Shown here piece after piece: positions 16,666 through 25,288 of a stretch of 64,000 bases of DNA. The notes beneath the pieces are model-generated. The model ran no database searches. It was given only the letters and a program-made list of their open reading frames with translations, and was not told the origin of the DNA. The DNA comes from Nonomuraea candida (GTDB lineage Bacteria; Actinomycetota; Actinomycetes; Streptosporangiales; Streptosporangiaceae). Location of the stretch: NCBI RefSeq assembly GCF_000725485.1, contig NZ_JOAG01000042.1:72899-136898 (forward strand), written 5' to 3'. Each line of letters opens with the position of its first letter. Position 1 is the first letter of the stretch. Both the position numbers and the translations under genes were made by a program.

Positions 16666-17715
16666 ATGCAGGGACTGCTGCTGCGGCTGTCCACCCTCGA
16701 CGCCGACGCGGAGAGCGCGGTGCGCGTCATCGCCTACTTCGACTCGCTGGTGCGCGACCACGCCGGCGTGCCGGTGCTGCTCGCGGCCACGGCCCGGCTG
16801 ACGCAGTGCCCGGCCGGGCTGCTCGACGCGGCCACCGGCCGGCGCGTGCGCGCCTCGCCCGACGGCTCGGTCGACACGCCCGCCTCCCTCCCGCGGGCGC
16901 AGGTCAGGGAGCTGGGCTCGGGGCTCGGGGCGGTGTGGATCGAGCGCCAGGGGGCCGCGCACGGCCTCGACGAGATCGTGCTCGAACGGTACGCCGCCGC
17001 GGCCGAGGTCATCCTCGAACGCGCCGCCGGCCTCATGCGCACGGGCCAGGACCCGGCCCTGGTCGAGCTGGCCCTGTCGGCAGAGACCGGGGAGGCCGAG
17101 CGGTCCCGCGCGCTGCGCCTGCTCGGCTTCGACCCGGCCGCGCCGCTGCGGGTCCTGGCCGTCGCGCCGCCCGGCGGGGCGCTGGCCGCCGGCCTGCGCG
17201 CCATGGGCCACCACGTGCGCGCCGCCAGAGTCGGCGACACGGAGGCCGTCCTGGTCGCCACCGCCTCCCCGCACGCCGACGCCGGGATCGGCCCCGACCT
17301 GCCCGAAGGCACCCGGGCCGGGATCGGGCCCGAGCTGCCCGGGGCGCGGGCGGCCGAGTCGTGGGCCGGCGCGCGTACGGCGCTGCGCTTCACCGGCCCC
17401 CACGACCGGGTGACGCGCTGGTCGGAGCTGGGCGCGCTGGCCCTGTTCGCCGGCCTGCCGGAGCAGGCGATCGCGGCGCTGCCCGACGTCCAGGCGATGG
17501 GCCGGCTCGGCGAGGAGTCCCGGCTCGCGGTGCGCGCGCTGTGCCTGGCCGGTTCGGTACGCGGCGCGGCCACCGCCCTGCACCTGCACCACAGCTCCCT
17601 GGCCGGCCGCATCACCCGCGCCGAGTCCGTGCTGGGCTTCTCCCTGGCCGACCAGCCCGGCAGGCTCCGCGCCCACCTGGCCCTGGCCCTGCACCGCCTG
17701 CTCGCCAACACCTGA
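16666..17715 (+). CDS. PucR/CdaR-type helix-turn-helix regulator
   Basis: 349 aa. The C-terminus ends in a PucR-type HTH: AATALHLHHSSLAGRITRAESVLGF. The N-terminal ~270 residues are a sensory region without an obvious catalytic motif; it begins MQGLLLRLSTLDADAESAVRVIAYFDSL in pieces typical of this group. ATG 16666 follows a TACTCT hexamer at 6 nt with no RBS, hence probably leaderless. Divergent from the acyl-CoA dehydrogenase operon, which it may regulate. Confidence 0.85.
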   Translation: MQGLLLRLSTLDADAESAVRVIAYFDSLVRDHAGVPVLLAATARLTQCPAGLLDAATGRRVRASPDGSVDTPASLPRAQVRELGSGLGAVWIERQGAAHGLDEIVLERYAAAAEVILERAAGLMRTGQDPALVELALSAETGEAERSRALRLLGFDPAAPLRVLAVAPPGGALAAGLRAMGHHVRAARVGDTEAVLVATASPHADAGIGPDLPEGTRAGIGPELPGARAAESWAGARTALRFTGPHDRVTRWSELGALALFAGLPEQAIAALPDVQAMGRLGEESRLAVRALCLAGSVRGAATALHLHHSSLAGRITRAESVLGFSLADQPGRLRAHLALALHRLLANT

Positions 17716-17769
17716 AGCCTCCGGCCCCGGCCGATCGGGACCGGTCGCCGGTCAGAGACCGGTCATCGG

Positions 17770-18735
17770 TCAGAGGCCCCAGGCGCGCCTCAGCGCCGCC
17801 TCCCTGGCCTGCCTGGCCCGCCGGCTCAGCCCGGCGTCGGGCACCATCATGTCGAACCCGTGGAACGCCCCCGGATACAGGTGGAACTCGGTCGACACCC
17901 CGGCCCGCGCCAGCCGCAGCGCGTAGTCGGCGCACTCGTCCCTGAAGACCTCCAGCTCCCCCACGTCCACGAACGCCGGCGGCAGCCCCGACAGGTCCGT
18001 GGCCCGGGCCGGGGCGGCGTACGGCGGGACGTCGTCGGTGCCGATCCGGTCGCCGAGCAGCGCCGTCCAGCCGAAGAGGTTGGCCGTCCTGTCCCAGACC
18101 ACGGCCTCGGTGAACTCGTGGCTGGACGGCGTGATGTTGCGGTCGTCGAGCATCGGGCAGACCAGCAGCTGGAAGACGATCTCCGGCCCGCCCCGGTCCC
18201 TGGCCAGCAGCACGGTCGCCGCCGCCAGCCCGCCGCCCGCGCTGGCCCCGCCCACCGCCAGCCGGCCGGGGTCCACGCCCAGCTCGGCGGCGTTCTTGGC
18301 GGTCCAGACGAGCCCGGCGTAGCAGTCTTCGACCGGTGCGGGATGCGGGTGCTCGGGCGCGAGCCGGTAGTCGACGGAGACGACGACCACGCCGAGGCGC
18401 TCGACGTAGTCGACCATCGTGGCGTCGTCGATCTCCGGCGTGCCGATCACCATGCCGCCGCCGTGGATCCAGTACAGCGCCGCCCTGCCCTCACCCGGCT
18501 CCTCGGGCCGGTAGACGCGCAGCCGCACGTCGGGCGCGCCCTCCGGCCCCGGCACCATGCGGTTCTCGATCGACACCCGCGTCTCGGGCGTGGGCATCGC
18601 GGCCAGCACGGCGTTCATCTGTGTCCGGTTGGCGACGAGGTCCTCGACGGACACGGCGGAGAAGTCGGTGGACGCGAGCGGAAACTGCTCGATCCCGGCG
18701 CGCAGCTCGGGGTCGAGATTGGGGTGCAGTGCCAT
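17770..18735 (-). CDS. Alpha/beta hydrolase of the hormone-sensitive-lipase family
   Basis: 321 aa. Oxyanion motif HGGGMVIG, nucleophile GGASAGGG (Ser), VDYRLAPEHPHPAPVEDCY, and the late Asp (VDVGELEVFRDE) and His (GAFHGFD). This is a carboxylesterase of family IV. Cytoplasmic, no signal peptide. ATG 18735 gives the standard N-terminus MALHPNLDPELRAGIEQF. A palindromic site lies 35-49 bp upstream. It probably cleaves an ester intermediate of the local catabolic pathway. Confidence 0.94.
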   Translation of the reverse strand: MALHPNLDPELRAGIEQFPLASTDFSAVSVEDLVANRTQMNAVLAAMPTPETRVSIENRMVPGPEGAPDVRLRVYRPEEPGEGRAALYWIHGGGMVIGTPEIDDATMVDYVERLGVVVVSVDYRLAPEHPHPAPVEDCYAGLVWTAKNAAELGVDPGRLAVGGASAGGGLAAATVLLARDRGGPEIVFQLLVCPMLDDRNITPSSHEFTEAVVWDRTANLFGWTALLGDRIGTDDVPPYAAPARATDLSGLPPAFVDVGELEVFRDECADYALRLARAGVSTEFHLYPGAFHGFDMMVPDAGLSRRARQAREAALRRAWGL

Positions 18736-18769
18736 GGGGTTTCCCTTCCACGGGGGACGGCGGGCTACT

Positions 18770-18784
18770 CTTCGATGGTCGAAG
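18770..18784. promoter_or_regulatory. Inverted repeat CTTCGA-TGG-TCGAAG, candidate operator
   Basis: Perfect 6-bp arms with 3-bp spacer, upstream of the esterase start (18735). Different from the C(A/T)AGC-N4-GCTTG sites, so a different regulator is implied. Confidence 0.5.
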
Positions 18785-18883
18785 CCTCGCACCCCGGCGG
18801 ACAACCGCCATCCGGCGGCGATCATCCGCCCCGCGCCCGCCGTTCGTCGAAAGCCCCCGATTCGGCGAAAACCCCAAGCCCCT

Positions 18884-18940
18884 CGCCGCAGACCCGGCGA
18901 CCGCCGCAGACCCGGCGACCGCCGCAGGCCCGGCGACCGC
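18884..18940. repeat. Intergenic 18-bp tandem repeat x3
   Basis: Units CGCCGCAGACCCGGCGAC at 18884-18901 and 18902-18919, a one-mismatch copy at 18920-18937, then a decayed copy running up to the stop of the DJ-1-like gene. Not coding. It has the same 18-bp period as the acyl-CoA dehydrogenase array. Confidence 0.88.
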
Positions 18941-18941
18941 C

Positions 18942-19610
18942 TCAGGCCGCCGGGCCGTCGAGGAGGTCGACGATCCGCTCGGCCAGGGGGCCGGCGCTGG
19001 CCGGGTTCTGGCCGGTGGCCAGGCGGCCGTCCACCACGACCTGGGCCTGCCAGGTCTCGCCCGGCACGTGCTCGGCGCCCCGCGCCACCAGGGCGTCCGC
19101 CAGCAGGAACGGCACCACGTGCGTCACCCCGCGCAGCTCCTCCTCGGTGTTGGTGAAGGCCGCCACCCGCCTGCCCGCCACCAGGTGCGTCCCGTCGGAC
19201 AGCGTGAGGTTCACCAGCGCGGAGGGCCCGTGGCAGACGGCCGCGACGACGCCGCCCCGCTCGTACACCTCGCGCCCGATCCTGATCACGTCGGGGTCGT
19301 CGGGGAAGTCCCACATGGTGCCGTGGCCGCCCGCGTAGAGCACGGCGTCGTAGCGGGAGGCGTCCACGTCGGCCAGGCGGGCGGTGTCGTGGGGCTCGGG
19401 CGCGGCGAGGAAGGCGGCCTGGACGGGGTCGGCGGGGTCGTAGCCGTCCTGGGGCGGCTCGCCGCCGCGCACGCTGGCGAGGTCCACCTCGAAGCCGGCC
19501 TTGCGGAAGATCTCCCACGGGTGGGCGGCCTCGGGCACGTAGTATCCGGTCTTTTCCACGCCGCCGAGGTCGTCGTGGCTGGTCAGAGCGATGAGGATGC
19601 GCTTGGTCAT
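18942..19610 (-). CDS. DJ-1/PfpI-family protein (Hsp31-like glyoxalase III/deglycase class)
   Basis: 222 aa. Nucleophile elbow AAVCHGPSAL, YAGGHGTMWDFPDD, and N-terminal TSHDDLGGVEKTGYYVPEAAHP are hallmarks of the Hsp31-like branch, which handles glyoxals or acts as a chaperone. ATG 19610 gives MTKRILIALTSHD. It is divergent from a LysR gene with 72 bp between starts, the usual arrangement of a LysR regulator with its target. Confidence 0.92.
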   Translation of the reverse strand: MTKRILIALTSHDDLGGVEKTGYYVPEAAHPWEIFRKAGFEVDLASVRGGEPPQDGYDPADPVQAAFLAAPEPHDTARLADVDASRYDAVLYAGGHGTMWDFPDDPDVIRIGREVYERGGVVAAVCHGPSALVNLTLSDGTHLVAGRRVAAFTNTEEELRGVTHVVPFLLADALVARGAEHVPGETWQAQVVVDGRLATGQNPASAGPLAERIVDLLDGPAA

Positions 19611-19682
19611 GACCTCAGCATGGCTCCGTCCCGCCATCAGCGACAAATCACGAAACCCCGGCCGAGGCATCAGAATGGTGAT

Positions 19683-20564
19683 ATGCCGCCGCTCTCGCTC
19701 GACCTGCTCCGCACGTTCCTCGCCGTGCACAGGACCGGCTCCATCACCGCCGCCGCCCAGACGCTCGGCCTGTCGCAGCCGGCGGTGACCGCGCAGGTCA
19801 AGGCGCTGGAGTCGACGCTCGACCGGCCGCTGTTCGACCGGCTGCCGCGCGGCGTCGCGCCCACGCCCGCCGCCGACGAGCTGGCCCGCCGGGTCGCGCC
19901 GGGGCTCGACGCGCTGGACGAGGTGGTGGCCTCGGAGCTGCCCTCCGGCGAGGCCGTGCACCTGGGCGGGCCGGCCGAGTTCCTGTGCGAGGTGGTGATG
20001 CCGATGCTGGCCCCGCTCGTACGCGACGGGCTGCGGCTGCGCTTCACCCTGGGCCTGTCCGACGACCTGCTGGCGAGCCTGGCGGCCGGCCGGCTGGACC
20101 TGGTGCTGTCCACGATCAGGCCCCGGCTGCGCGGGGTGCGCGCGGACCCGGTGTACGACGAGGAGTTCCTGCTGGTCGCCTCCCCCGAGGTGGCGGCGCG
20201 GGCGTCCGGGGTGCGGGAGCTGGCCCGGGTGCCCCTGGTCGCCTACGCCGAGGAACTGCCGATCGTGCGCCGCTACTGGCGCACGGTGCTGGGCCGCCGC
20301 CCGTCGATGGCGGCCCAGGTCGTCATCCCCGACCTGCGCGGCGTGCTGGGCGCGGTCCGGGCGGGGGTGGGCTTCTCGGTCCTGCCCGCCTACCTGTGCC
20401 GCGCCGACCTGGAGCGCGGCACGCTCGTGGCGCTCGACCGGCCGGCGGAGCCGCCGATCAACACCGGCTATCTCGCGGTCCGCTCGGGCGCGCGGGCCAG
20501 GCCCGCCGTGGCGATGGTGCGCGCCCATCTGATGCGCGAGCTGCGCGCCGCGCCCTCCTACTAG
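19683..20564 (+). CDS. LysR-family transcriptional regulator
   Basis: 293 aa. N-terminal winged HTH LDLLRTFLAVHRTGSITAAA plus LGLSQPAVTAQVKALE, then a substrate-binding domain (LRFTLGLSDDLLASLAAGRLDLVLS) and VGFSVLPAYLC. Divergent from the DJ-1-like gene and its probable regulator. ATG 19683 directly precedes the HTH with the normal 5-residue lead. Confidence 0.93.
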   Translation: MPPLSLDLLRTFLAVHRTGSITAAAQTLGLSQPAVTAQVKALESTLDRPLFDRLPRGVAPTPAADELARRVAPGLDALDEVVASELPSGEAVHLGGPAEFLCEVVMPMLAPLVRDGLRLRFTLGLSDDLLASLAAGRLDLVLSTIRPRLRGVRADPVYDEEFLLVASPEVAARASGVRELARVPLVAYAEELPIVRRYWRTVLGRRPSMAAQVVIPDLRGVLGAVRAGVGFSVLPAYLCRADLERGTLVALDRPAEPPINTGYLAVRSGARARPAVAMVRAHLMRELRAAPSY

Positions 20565-20578
20565 GGCTGTGCGTCCGG

Positions 20579-20607
20579 CGCCCGCCGTACTCGGGGAACA
20601 GCGGGCG
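20579..20607. terminator. GC-rich hairpin between convergent genes
   Basis: CGCCCGC (20579-20585) pairs with GCGGGCG (20601-20607), a 7-bp perfect stem in the gap between the LysR gene and the oppositely oriented HTH regulator. There is no U-tract, as usual in actinomycetes. Confidence 0.45.
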
Positions 20608-20633
20608 TGGGGAAGCGCACGTAGGTCAGCGCA

Positions 20634-21602
20634 TCATGCGTCCTCATCCAACACACCAGAAATCGCGATGGAGTAGCCGAGCTGGGCGCGGCTGGTGCTG
20701 CCGAGACGGGCGGAGATCCGTCTGATGTGCTCGGCCACGGTGCGGCGGCCCATGCCGAGCTCTCGGGCGATTTTGTCTTCGGTGAGACCGGCGACGAGCA
20801 TGCGCATGATGGCGCGCTGCTGGTCGTCCACCACTTGTCCCTCCCGTCGCGTGGTCGTGAGTATGGGGCTGGCGCGGATCCAGGCCAGTTCGAAGATGCG
20901 GGTCAGGTAGCGGACCAGAGCCGGCTGGCAGATCTCCACCAGTTCGTGCTCATCACCGGAGGGCGCGGAGACGTAGGCGATCTCGCCGTCGAAGATGATC
21001 AGGCGGTCAAACAGTTCACTGGAGGTACGAATTTCCGCCCCCTCCCCGGCAATGCGCTCGATGTATTCGAGGGTGGGGGCATGGTAGCGCGTGGTGTGCT
21101 GGTAGATGACGCGCTTGCGCACGCCCCGCCGCAGGACCGGCAGGTCACGTTGGAGGACTTGGGCGAGGATCTCGGGCGAGCGGCCGCTGCCGGGATGAGC
21201 GGTGATGATCTCCTTGCGGGATCGGGCCAGAGCCAGCTGCAGAGTGTCCTCCACCTCCTCGGGGCCCTCGATGAGCGCGATGTCGGGCCGCCGGCCCGCC
21301 CGGCCCCGCTCGTACGCCCGCTCGACCATGTCGATCACCTGGCTCGCCCGGGCCAGTTCGGCGCGGGTGGCGGAGATGGATTGTTCCAGGGGATTGAGCA
21401 GGCGCGCGGCGACAATGCCAGGCCCCACCGGCCGCACCAGATCCGGCTCTCCCTCCACCGATGCGACCAGACCCGATCGGAGAAGACATGCAGGGGTGGC
21501 CTCTCGCGGAATGCTCCGTTCCATCACCGCTCTTTCGTAAGCGGCCATCCCGCCATCACAGACATCTGCCTCTTCGCAAGAGATCGGACACGCACGGTTC
21601 AT
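20634..21602 (-). CDS. LuxR-type HTH regulator with TrmB/PLD-like sensory region
   Basis: 322 aa. The C-terminal LuxR-type HTH is QRAIMRMLVAGLTEDKIARELGMGRRTVAEHIRRI in overlapping segments. The middle (AHPGSGRSPEILAQVL, VIYQHTTRYHAP, GAEIRTSSELFDRLIIFDGEIAYVS) resembles the phospholipase-D-like TrmB C-terminal domain seen in regulators of small biosynthetic clusters. ATG 21602 follows GGTAGGTG; GTG 21608 is an alternative. Divergent from the ProC-like gene. It probably controls the lower-GC cluster to its right. Confidence 0.85.
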   Translation of the reverse strand: MNRACPISCEEADVCDGGMAAYERAVMERSIPREATPACLLRSGLVASVEGEPDLVRPVGPGIVAARLLNPLEQSISATRAELARASQVIDMVERAYERGRAGRRPDIALIEGPEEVEDTLQLALARSRKEIITAHPGSGRSPEILAQVLQRDLPVLRRGVRKRVIYQHTTRYHAPTLEYIERIAGEGAEIRTSSELFDRLIIFDGEIAYVSAPSGDEHELVEICQPALVRYLTRIFELAWIRASPILTTTRREGQVVDDQQRAIMRMLVAGLTEDKIARELGMGRRTVAEHIRRISARLGSTSRAQLGYSIAISGVLDEDA

Positions 21603-21663
21603 CGACACCTACCCATCCTGCATGTTCTTGCACTGCATAATCACGCACGCCGGGAAAGGTAGT

Positions 21664-21677
21664 CAACTCATTAGTTG
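21664..21677. promoter_or_regulatory. Inverted repeat CAACT-CATT-AGTTG
   Basis: Perfect 5-bp arms with 4-bp spacer, in the AT-richer gap between the divergent LuxR-type regulator (start 21602) and the ProC-like gene (start 21751). Candidate binding site for that regulator. Confidence 0.45.
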
Positions 21678-21750
21678 TCATGGCAAAGTTCCGTCCGGGC
21701 GGGAACGTCAGTCAGCACAAACTGCTTTCCGCGGGCACACAGGAGGAACA

Positions 21751-22376
21751 TTGGAAGCCTTTGCCAGTCGAATCGTCGTGATCGGCGCGGGCCACATGGG
21801 GCGAGCAATTATTGCCGGCCTTCACGAAAAAGCACTGGGCATTCCCCTCGATATCGTGGAGAACTCAAACGACAGGATGCGCCTTGTAGGTGAAGAATTC
21901 GGCATTGAGCCGCGTCCGCGATACGAACCCGGGCAGGACGACGTCGTCATCCTCGCCATCCAGCCCCAGGCCTTCGCGGAGTTCAGCGCGGCACAGCCGG
22001 CCGGAGCCTTCGCGAAAAGCCTGGTCATCTCCGTCATGGCCGGCGTGAGCATCGCGACCATGGAGAACGCGCTCAACACGTCCCGCATCGTCCGCACCAT
22101 TCCCAACACGCCTTCCGAGATTTCGCAGGGCATGACCGTACTGTGCCCAGGAACGGCCGTCACCGACGGCGAGATCTTCCTCGCCGAGCAGATCATGTCG
22201 GTGATCGGCAGGACCGTCACGGTCCCGAGGAGATGTGCCGCGAGGTCATGACCCCGGGCGGAACCACCGAGCAGGGAATCTTCCACTACCGCGACAACGG
22301 CCTTCACGACCTGTTGGTCGAAGGCTTGAACCGGTCCGCGAACCGCTCGCGCGAACTGGGCCGGATCGGGCGGTAA
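21751..22376 (+). pseudogene. Pyrroline-5-carboxylate-reductase-like gene with internal deletion and frameshift
   Basis: The TTG start at 21751 follows AGGAGG and opens a ProC-type Rossmann domain (RIVVIGAGHMGRAIIAGLHE, VVILAIQPQAF, VISVMAGVSI, IVRTIPNTPSEISQGMTVL). After VIGRTVTVP (about 22230) the frame changes, and the frame that continues to 22376 reads EEMCREVMTPGGTTEQG, the extreme ProC C-terminus. The GSGPAY region and surrounding dimerisation helices (roughly 60-70 residues) are absent. So the ends are conserved, in order and codon-like, while the middle is missing. The base composition is lower in GC than the flanks. Either a decayed gene or an assembly deletion; read mapping would tell. 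When intact such enzymes reduce cyclic imines to proline or pipecolate. Confidence 0.8.
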
Positions 22377-22438
22377 TCGACTGCCGAACCCCGATGGGAA
22401 CGCTCCAGGAACCACCTTCGGCGCAAGGGAGAATCAGC

Positions 22439-22717
22439 GTGCTCGGCATCAGTCAGCGTGACCGCATCGGCATGGTCAGGGAGCTCGACGGCGTCGGCGA
22501 CGCGCTGGAGTTCAAGCTGATCGAACGGCATACCTTCCCGTTGTTCTTCTACTCGGGCGGCTGGCGGGAATCACGCGACATCCTGCTGACCGAGTTCCAC
22601 CGCTGGCGTGACCGCCATGGAATCGCCTTCAGCGTGAGCGACGACGGGACCATTCACTGGTCGTACGAGATCATCGAGTGCCGTCTCGCCTCCGGATTCC
22701 GGAAGGTCATCACGTGA
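22439..22717 (+). CDS. Small hypothetical protein in the ProC/RarD cluster
   Basis: 92 aa from GTG 22439, preceded by AAGGGAGA; ATG 22394 would add 15 residues without an RBS. Sequence elements GDALEFKLIERHTFPLFFYSGG, LLTEFHRWRDRHGI and GTIHWSYEIIECRLASGF suggest a compact alpha-beta domain, not membrane-bound. I do not recognise the family. The stop overlaps the RarD-like start (GTGA), so it is translated with the exporter. Codon use matches the lower-GC cluster. Confidence 0.7.
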   Translation: MLGISQRDRIGMVRELDGVGDALEFKLIERHTFPLFFYSGGWRESRDILLTEFHRWRDRHGIAFSVSDDGTIHWSYEIIECRLASGFRKVIT

Positions 22718-23661
22718 GTCCGGTCCGCCCCAGGGCGGCCATGGCAGGCGTCGCCGCGATGGCACTCGCCAACGTGATTCTCGGTGCCTCCTCCCTCTAC
22801 TGGCGGGCGCTTTCCCACGTGTCCCCGACGACACTGCTCGGCTACCGCATCCTGGTCTCGCTGATCACCCTGGGCATCGTACTGGCGTTGTTGAAGCGCA
22901 TGAGGCCGGTCGTCGACGCGGCGTCCGACAGTCGTTTGCTGCTTCTGCACCTGATGGCCGCGATACTGGTTTGCGCCAACTGGCTCACCTTCATCTGGGG
23001 CTCGGTGCACGGCCACGTCCTGGAGACGGGCCTCGGCTATCTCATCGCTCCGGCGGTGACGATTGTTCTGGGAGCCGGGGTCATGCGGGAAAGGCTCGAC
23101 TCCGTACGGGTCGTCGCCTTGGTTCTTTGCCTGTCGGGGATCATCCTGCTGATCGCCCGCAGCCACGAACTCGAATCGTGGGTCTACCTCACCATCGGTA
23201 CGACCTGGGGAATCTACAGCTTCCTGAAGAAGCTCACCACGGCGGACCCTTTCACCGGGCTCACCCTGGAGACGGCCATACTCGCGGTTGGCGTCGGAGT
23301 GACCGTCCTGGCCTCCACCTACTCGCTCGCTCCTGGCCCGGACGCCGACACCTCCGACTTCGTCCTGCTCGCCCTGTGCGGCGTCGTGTCGGTCACCCCG
23401 CTGTGGCTGATCTCATTCGGAGCGAAGAAGATCACGCTGTCGACGGCTGGTTTTCTCCAATACGTGCTTCCCACGACCCAGCTCGTCGTCGCATTGGTCT
23501 TCTACGGCCAACAGCCGTCCGGCAACACATTGGTGTCGTACGCCATGGTCTGGCTTTCGTTGATTCTCATTCTCGTGTACCCGGTGTTGCGCGCACGCCG
23601 GCCGGGAAGCGCCCCCACCGAGCCGCCCGCCCTGGCGGAGGACAGGAGATCCGGCCTGTGA
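22714..23661 (+). CDS. EamA/RarD-type transporter
   Basis: 315 aa with about ten hydrophobic helices (VAAMALANVILGASSLYWRA, LMAAILVCANWLTFIWG, LGYLIAPAVTIVLG, YVLPTTQLVVALVFY), the double-EamA layout of the RarD subfamily. A drug/metabolite exporter in the inner membrane. Start GTG 22714 overlaps the upstream stop, with GGAAGG in front. It is the only apparently intact biosynthetic-type gene between two damaged enzyme genes. It could export a cyclic amino acid product; inference. Confidence 0.9.
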   Translation: MSPVRPRAAMAGVAAMALANVILGASSLYWRALSHVSPTTLLGYRILVSLITLGIVLALLKRMRPVVDAASDSRLLLLHLMAAILVCANWLTFIWGSVHGHVLETGLGYLIAPAVTIVLGAGVMRERLDSVRVVALVLCLSGIILLIARSHELESWVYLTIGTTWGIYSFLKKLTTADPFTGLTLETAILAVGVGVTVLASTYSLAPGPDADTSDFVLLALCGVVSVTPLWLISFGAKKITLSTAGFLQYVLPTTQLVVALVFYGQQPSGNTLVSYAMVWLSLILILVYPVLRARRPGSAPTEPPALAEDRRSGL

Positions 23662-24369
23662 CCGCGAACGCGACAACGTCATATCCCGCCAACGCGAACG
23701 TGACGACGTGCGACGTGGCCGTCGTCGGGCTCGGAATCTTCGGCTCCGCGACCGCGCATGCGCTGACCCGGCACGGCGCCAGGGTCATCGCCATCGAGGC
23801 TCACGGTCCCACCCACCGGTTCGGCTCCTCCTACGGGGAAAGCCGCATCTTTCGCCGGGCTTACTTGGTTCCGTACCTCCCGTTCCCTCGGCGCGGAGCG
23901 ATTCCCGTCCTTCCTCTACGAGACCGCAGCCGGCGAGGTGATCTACGGCGTCACCGAGGGCGGACCGGATCGCGATCTTGTCAAGATCGGGTATCACAAC
24001 CGGCAGCAGCGGCCCTGGGATCCGCAGGACCGGTCGGAAACCGAGGTGCCGCGAGCGTACCTGGACGAGATCCGCGAGATGGTCTCGCGGATCTTCAGGG
24101 GGGTCGAGCCCGAACCGGTGCGTGGACGTTACTGCTCCTACACGCTCACACCCGACTCCAGCTTCATCATCGACCGCTCACCCGCCCACACCGGCATCGT
24201 GCAGGTCTCCGCCTGCTCCGGTCACGGATTCAAGTTCGCCCCGGCGGTCGGGGAGTGCGCGGCCGAAATGGTCCTCGGCTTGCCGGGCCGGATCGACCCT
24301 GCCCCGTTCAGAGCCAGCCGCTTCGCGCCCGGAGCCATCCCCACGCCCAACTACAGCTCGATCGAGTAA
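23658..24369 (+). pseudogene. Sarcosine-oxidase-like FAD enzyme with internal deletion and frameshift
   Basis: GTG 23658 opens a SoxA/MTOX-like FAD domain: VAVVGLGIFGSATAHALTRHG, RFGSSYGESRIFRRAYL. At about 23880 the frame breaks; the next frame resumes near the C-terminal third (FLYETAAGEVIYGVTEGG, VKIGYHN, GRYCSYTLTPDSSFIIDRSP, CSGHGFKFAPAVGE) and stops at 24369. Around 180 residues of the substrate/FAD region are missing compared with about 380 aa for the family. The Cys in GRYCSYT matches the covalent-flavin Cys of sarcosine oxidases. The start overlaps the RarD stop (GTGA). Like the ProC-like gene four frames upstream, both termini are preserved and the middle is gone. Confidence 0.8.
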
Positions 24370-24457
24370 CCACGCGACAAACTGCCCGGCCCCCCGGCGG
24401 TCACCGGCACCGGCCCCGGCCTGGGTAGGGACGCGGGGGCCCGGGCATGCTGGTCCC

Positions 24458-25177
24458 ATGTGTCATTCCACCGACAGCAGGCCGCCTGCTCCGCCCGTGC
24501 GGGGTGAGGTGGCCTCTCACCAGCAGATCGAGCTGACCGCCGCCGACGGCAACCGCTTCCTGGCCTACCGGGCCGAGCCCGCCGGGCCGAACGGGCGCTC
24601 CGTGGTGATCCTGCCGGACGTACGCGGCCTGCACCCCTTCTACCGGGACCTGGCCGTGCGCTTCGCCGAGGCCGGGTTCCGCACGATCGCGATCGACTAC
24701 TTCGGCCGCACGGCGGGGCGGGGCGACCGGGGCGACGACTTCGACTTCATGACGCACGTCGGCCAGCTCACCCCCGAGGGCACCCGGGCCGACGCGCGGG
24801 CGGCCACCGAGGCGCTCGACGGCCCGGTGTTCACGGTGGGCTTCTGCATGGGCGGCGCGCTGTCGTGGCGGCAGGCCGCCGAGGGCAACGGGCTGGCGGG
24901 CGGCATCGGCTTCTACGGCGCCCTGCGCTTCATCGACGAGCCGGAGTCGGGGCCGGGCGCGCCGCTGCTGCTGCTCAGGGGCGGGGCCGACACGGTGTCC
25001 ACGCCGGAGGAGTTCGCCGCGTACGAGGCCGCGCTCGACCGGGTCGGCACCGAGCACGAGACGCACGTCTACGAGGGCGCGCCGCACTCGTTCTTCGACC
25101 GCTCCTACGGCGAGTGGGCCGAGGCGTGCCAGGACGCCTGGCGCCGCATCCTCTCCTTCACCGAACGCCACTCCTGA
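24458..25177 (+). CDS. Dienelactone hydrolase family protein
   Basis: 239 aa. Catalytic Cys in VGFCMGGALS, Asp in LLRGGADTVSTPEEF, His in EGAPHSFFDRSYGEW; the classical Cys-Asp-His triad of this alpha/beta hydrolase family. It hydrolyses lactones or enol-lactones from ring cleavage. ATG 24458 was chosen over upstream frames because of the MCHSTDSRPP lead and because the preceding DNA belongs to the damaged oxidase. Cytoplasmic. Convergent with the ABC importer operon. Confidence 0.93.
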   Translation: MCHSTDSRPPAPPVRGEVASHQQIELTAADGNRFLAYRAEPAGPNGRSVVILPDVRGLHPFYRDLAVRFAEAGFRTIAIDYFGRTAGRGDRGDDFDFMTHVGQLTPEGTRADARAATEALDGPVFTVGFCMGGALSWRQAAEGNGLAGGIGFYGALRFIDEPESGPGAPLLLLRGGADTVSTPEEFAAYEAALDRVGTEHETHVYEGAPHSFFDRSYGEWAEACQDAWRRILSFTERHS

Positions 25178-25243
25178 CCGCACCCGCCGGCGGAAAGGCA
25201 CCTCGCCGGCCGGGACGCACCGTGCCGGCCGGGGCGCAGCGCG

Positions 25244-25273
25244 CCGGCGGACGCCGCGGCACACCGCCGCCGG
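25244..25273. terminator. Possible bidirectional hairpin
   Basis: CCGGCGG (25244-25250) pairs with CCGCCGG (25267-25273) in the convergent gap between the dienelactone hydrolase and ABC genes. The whole gap is rich in GCCGGC repeats, so the exact structure is uncertain. Confidence 0.35.
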
Positions 25274-25288
25274 AGCCGCGGGAGGCGG

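Noticed and set aside
18884..18940. CRISPR array (regular short repeats).
   Set aside because: Units are contiguous 18-bp tandem repeats without spacers and there are no cas genes.
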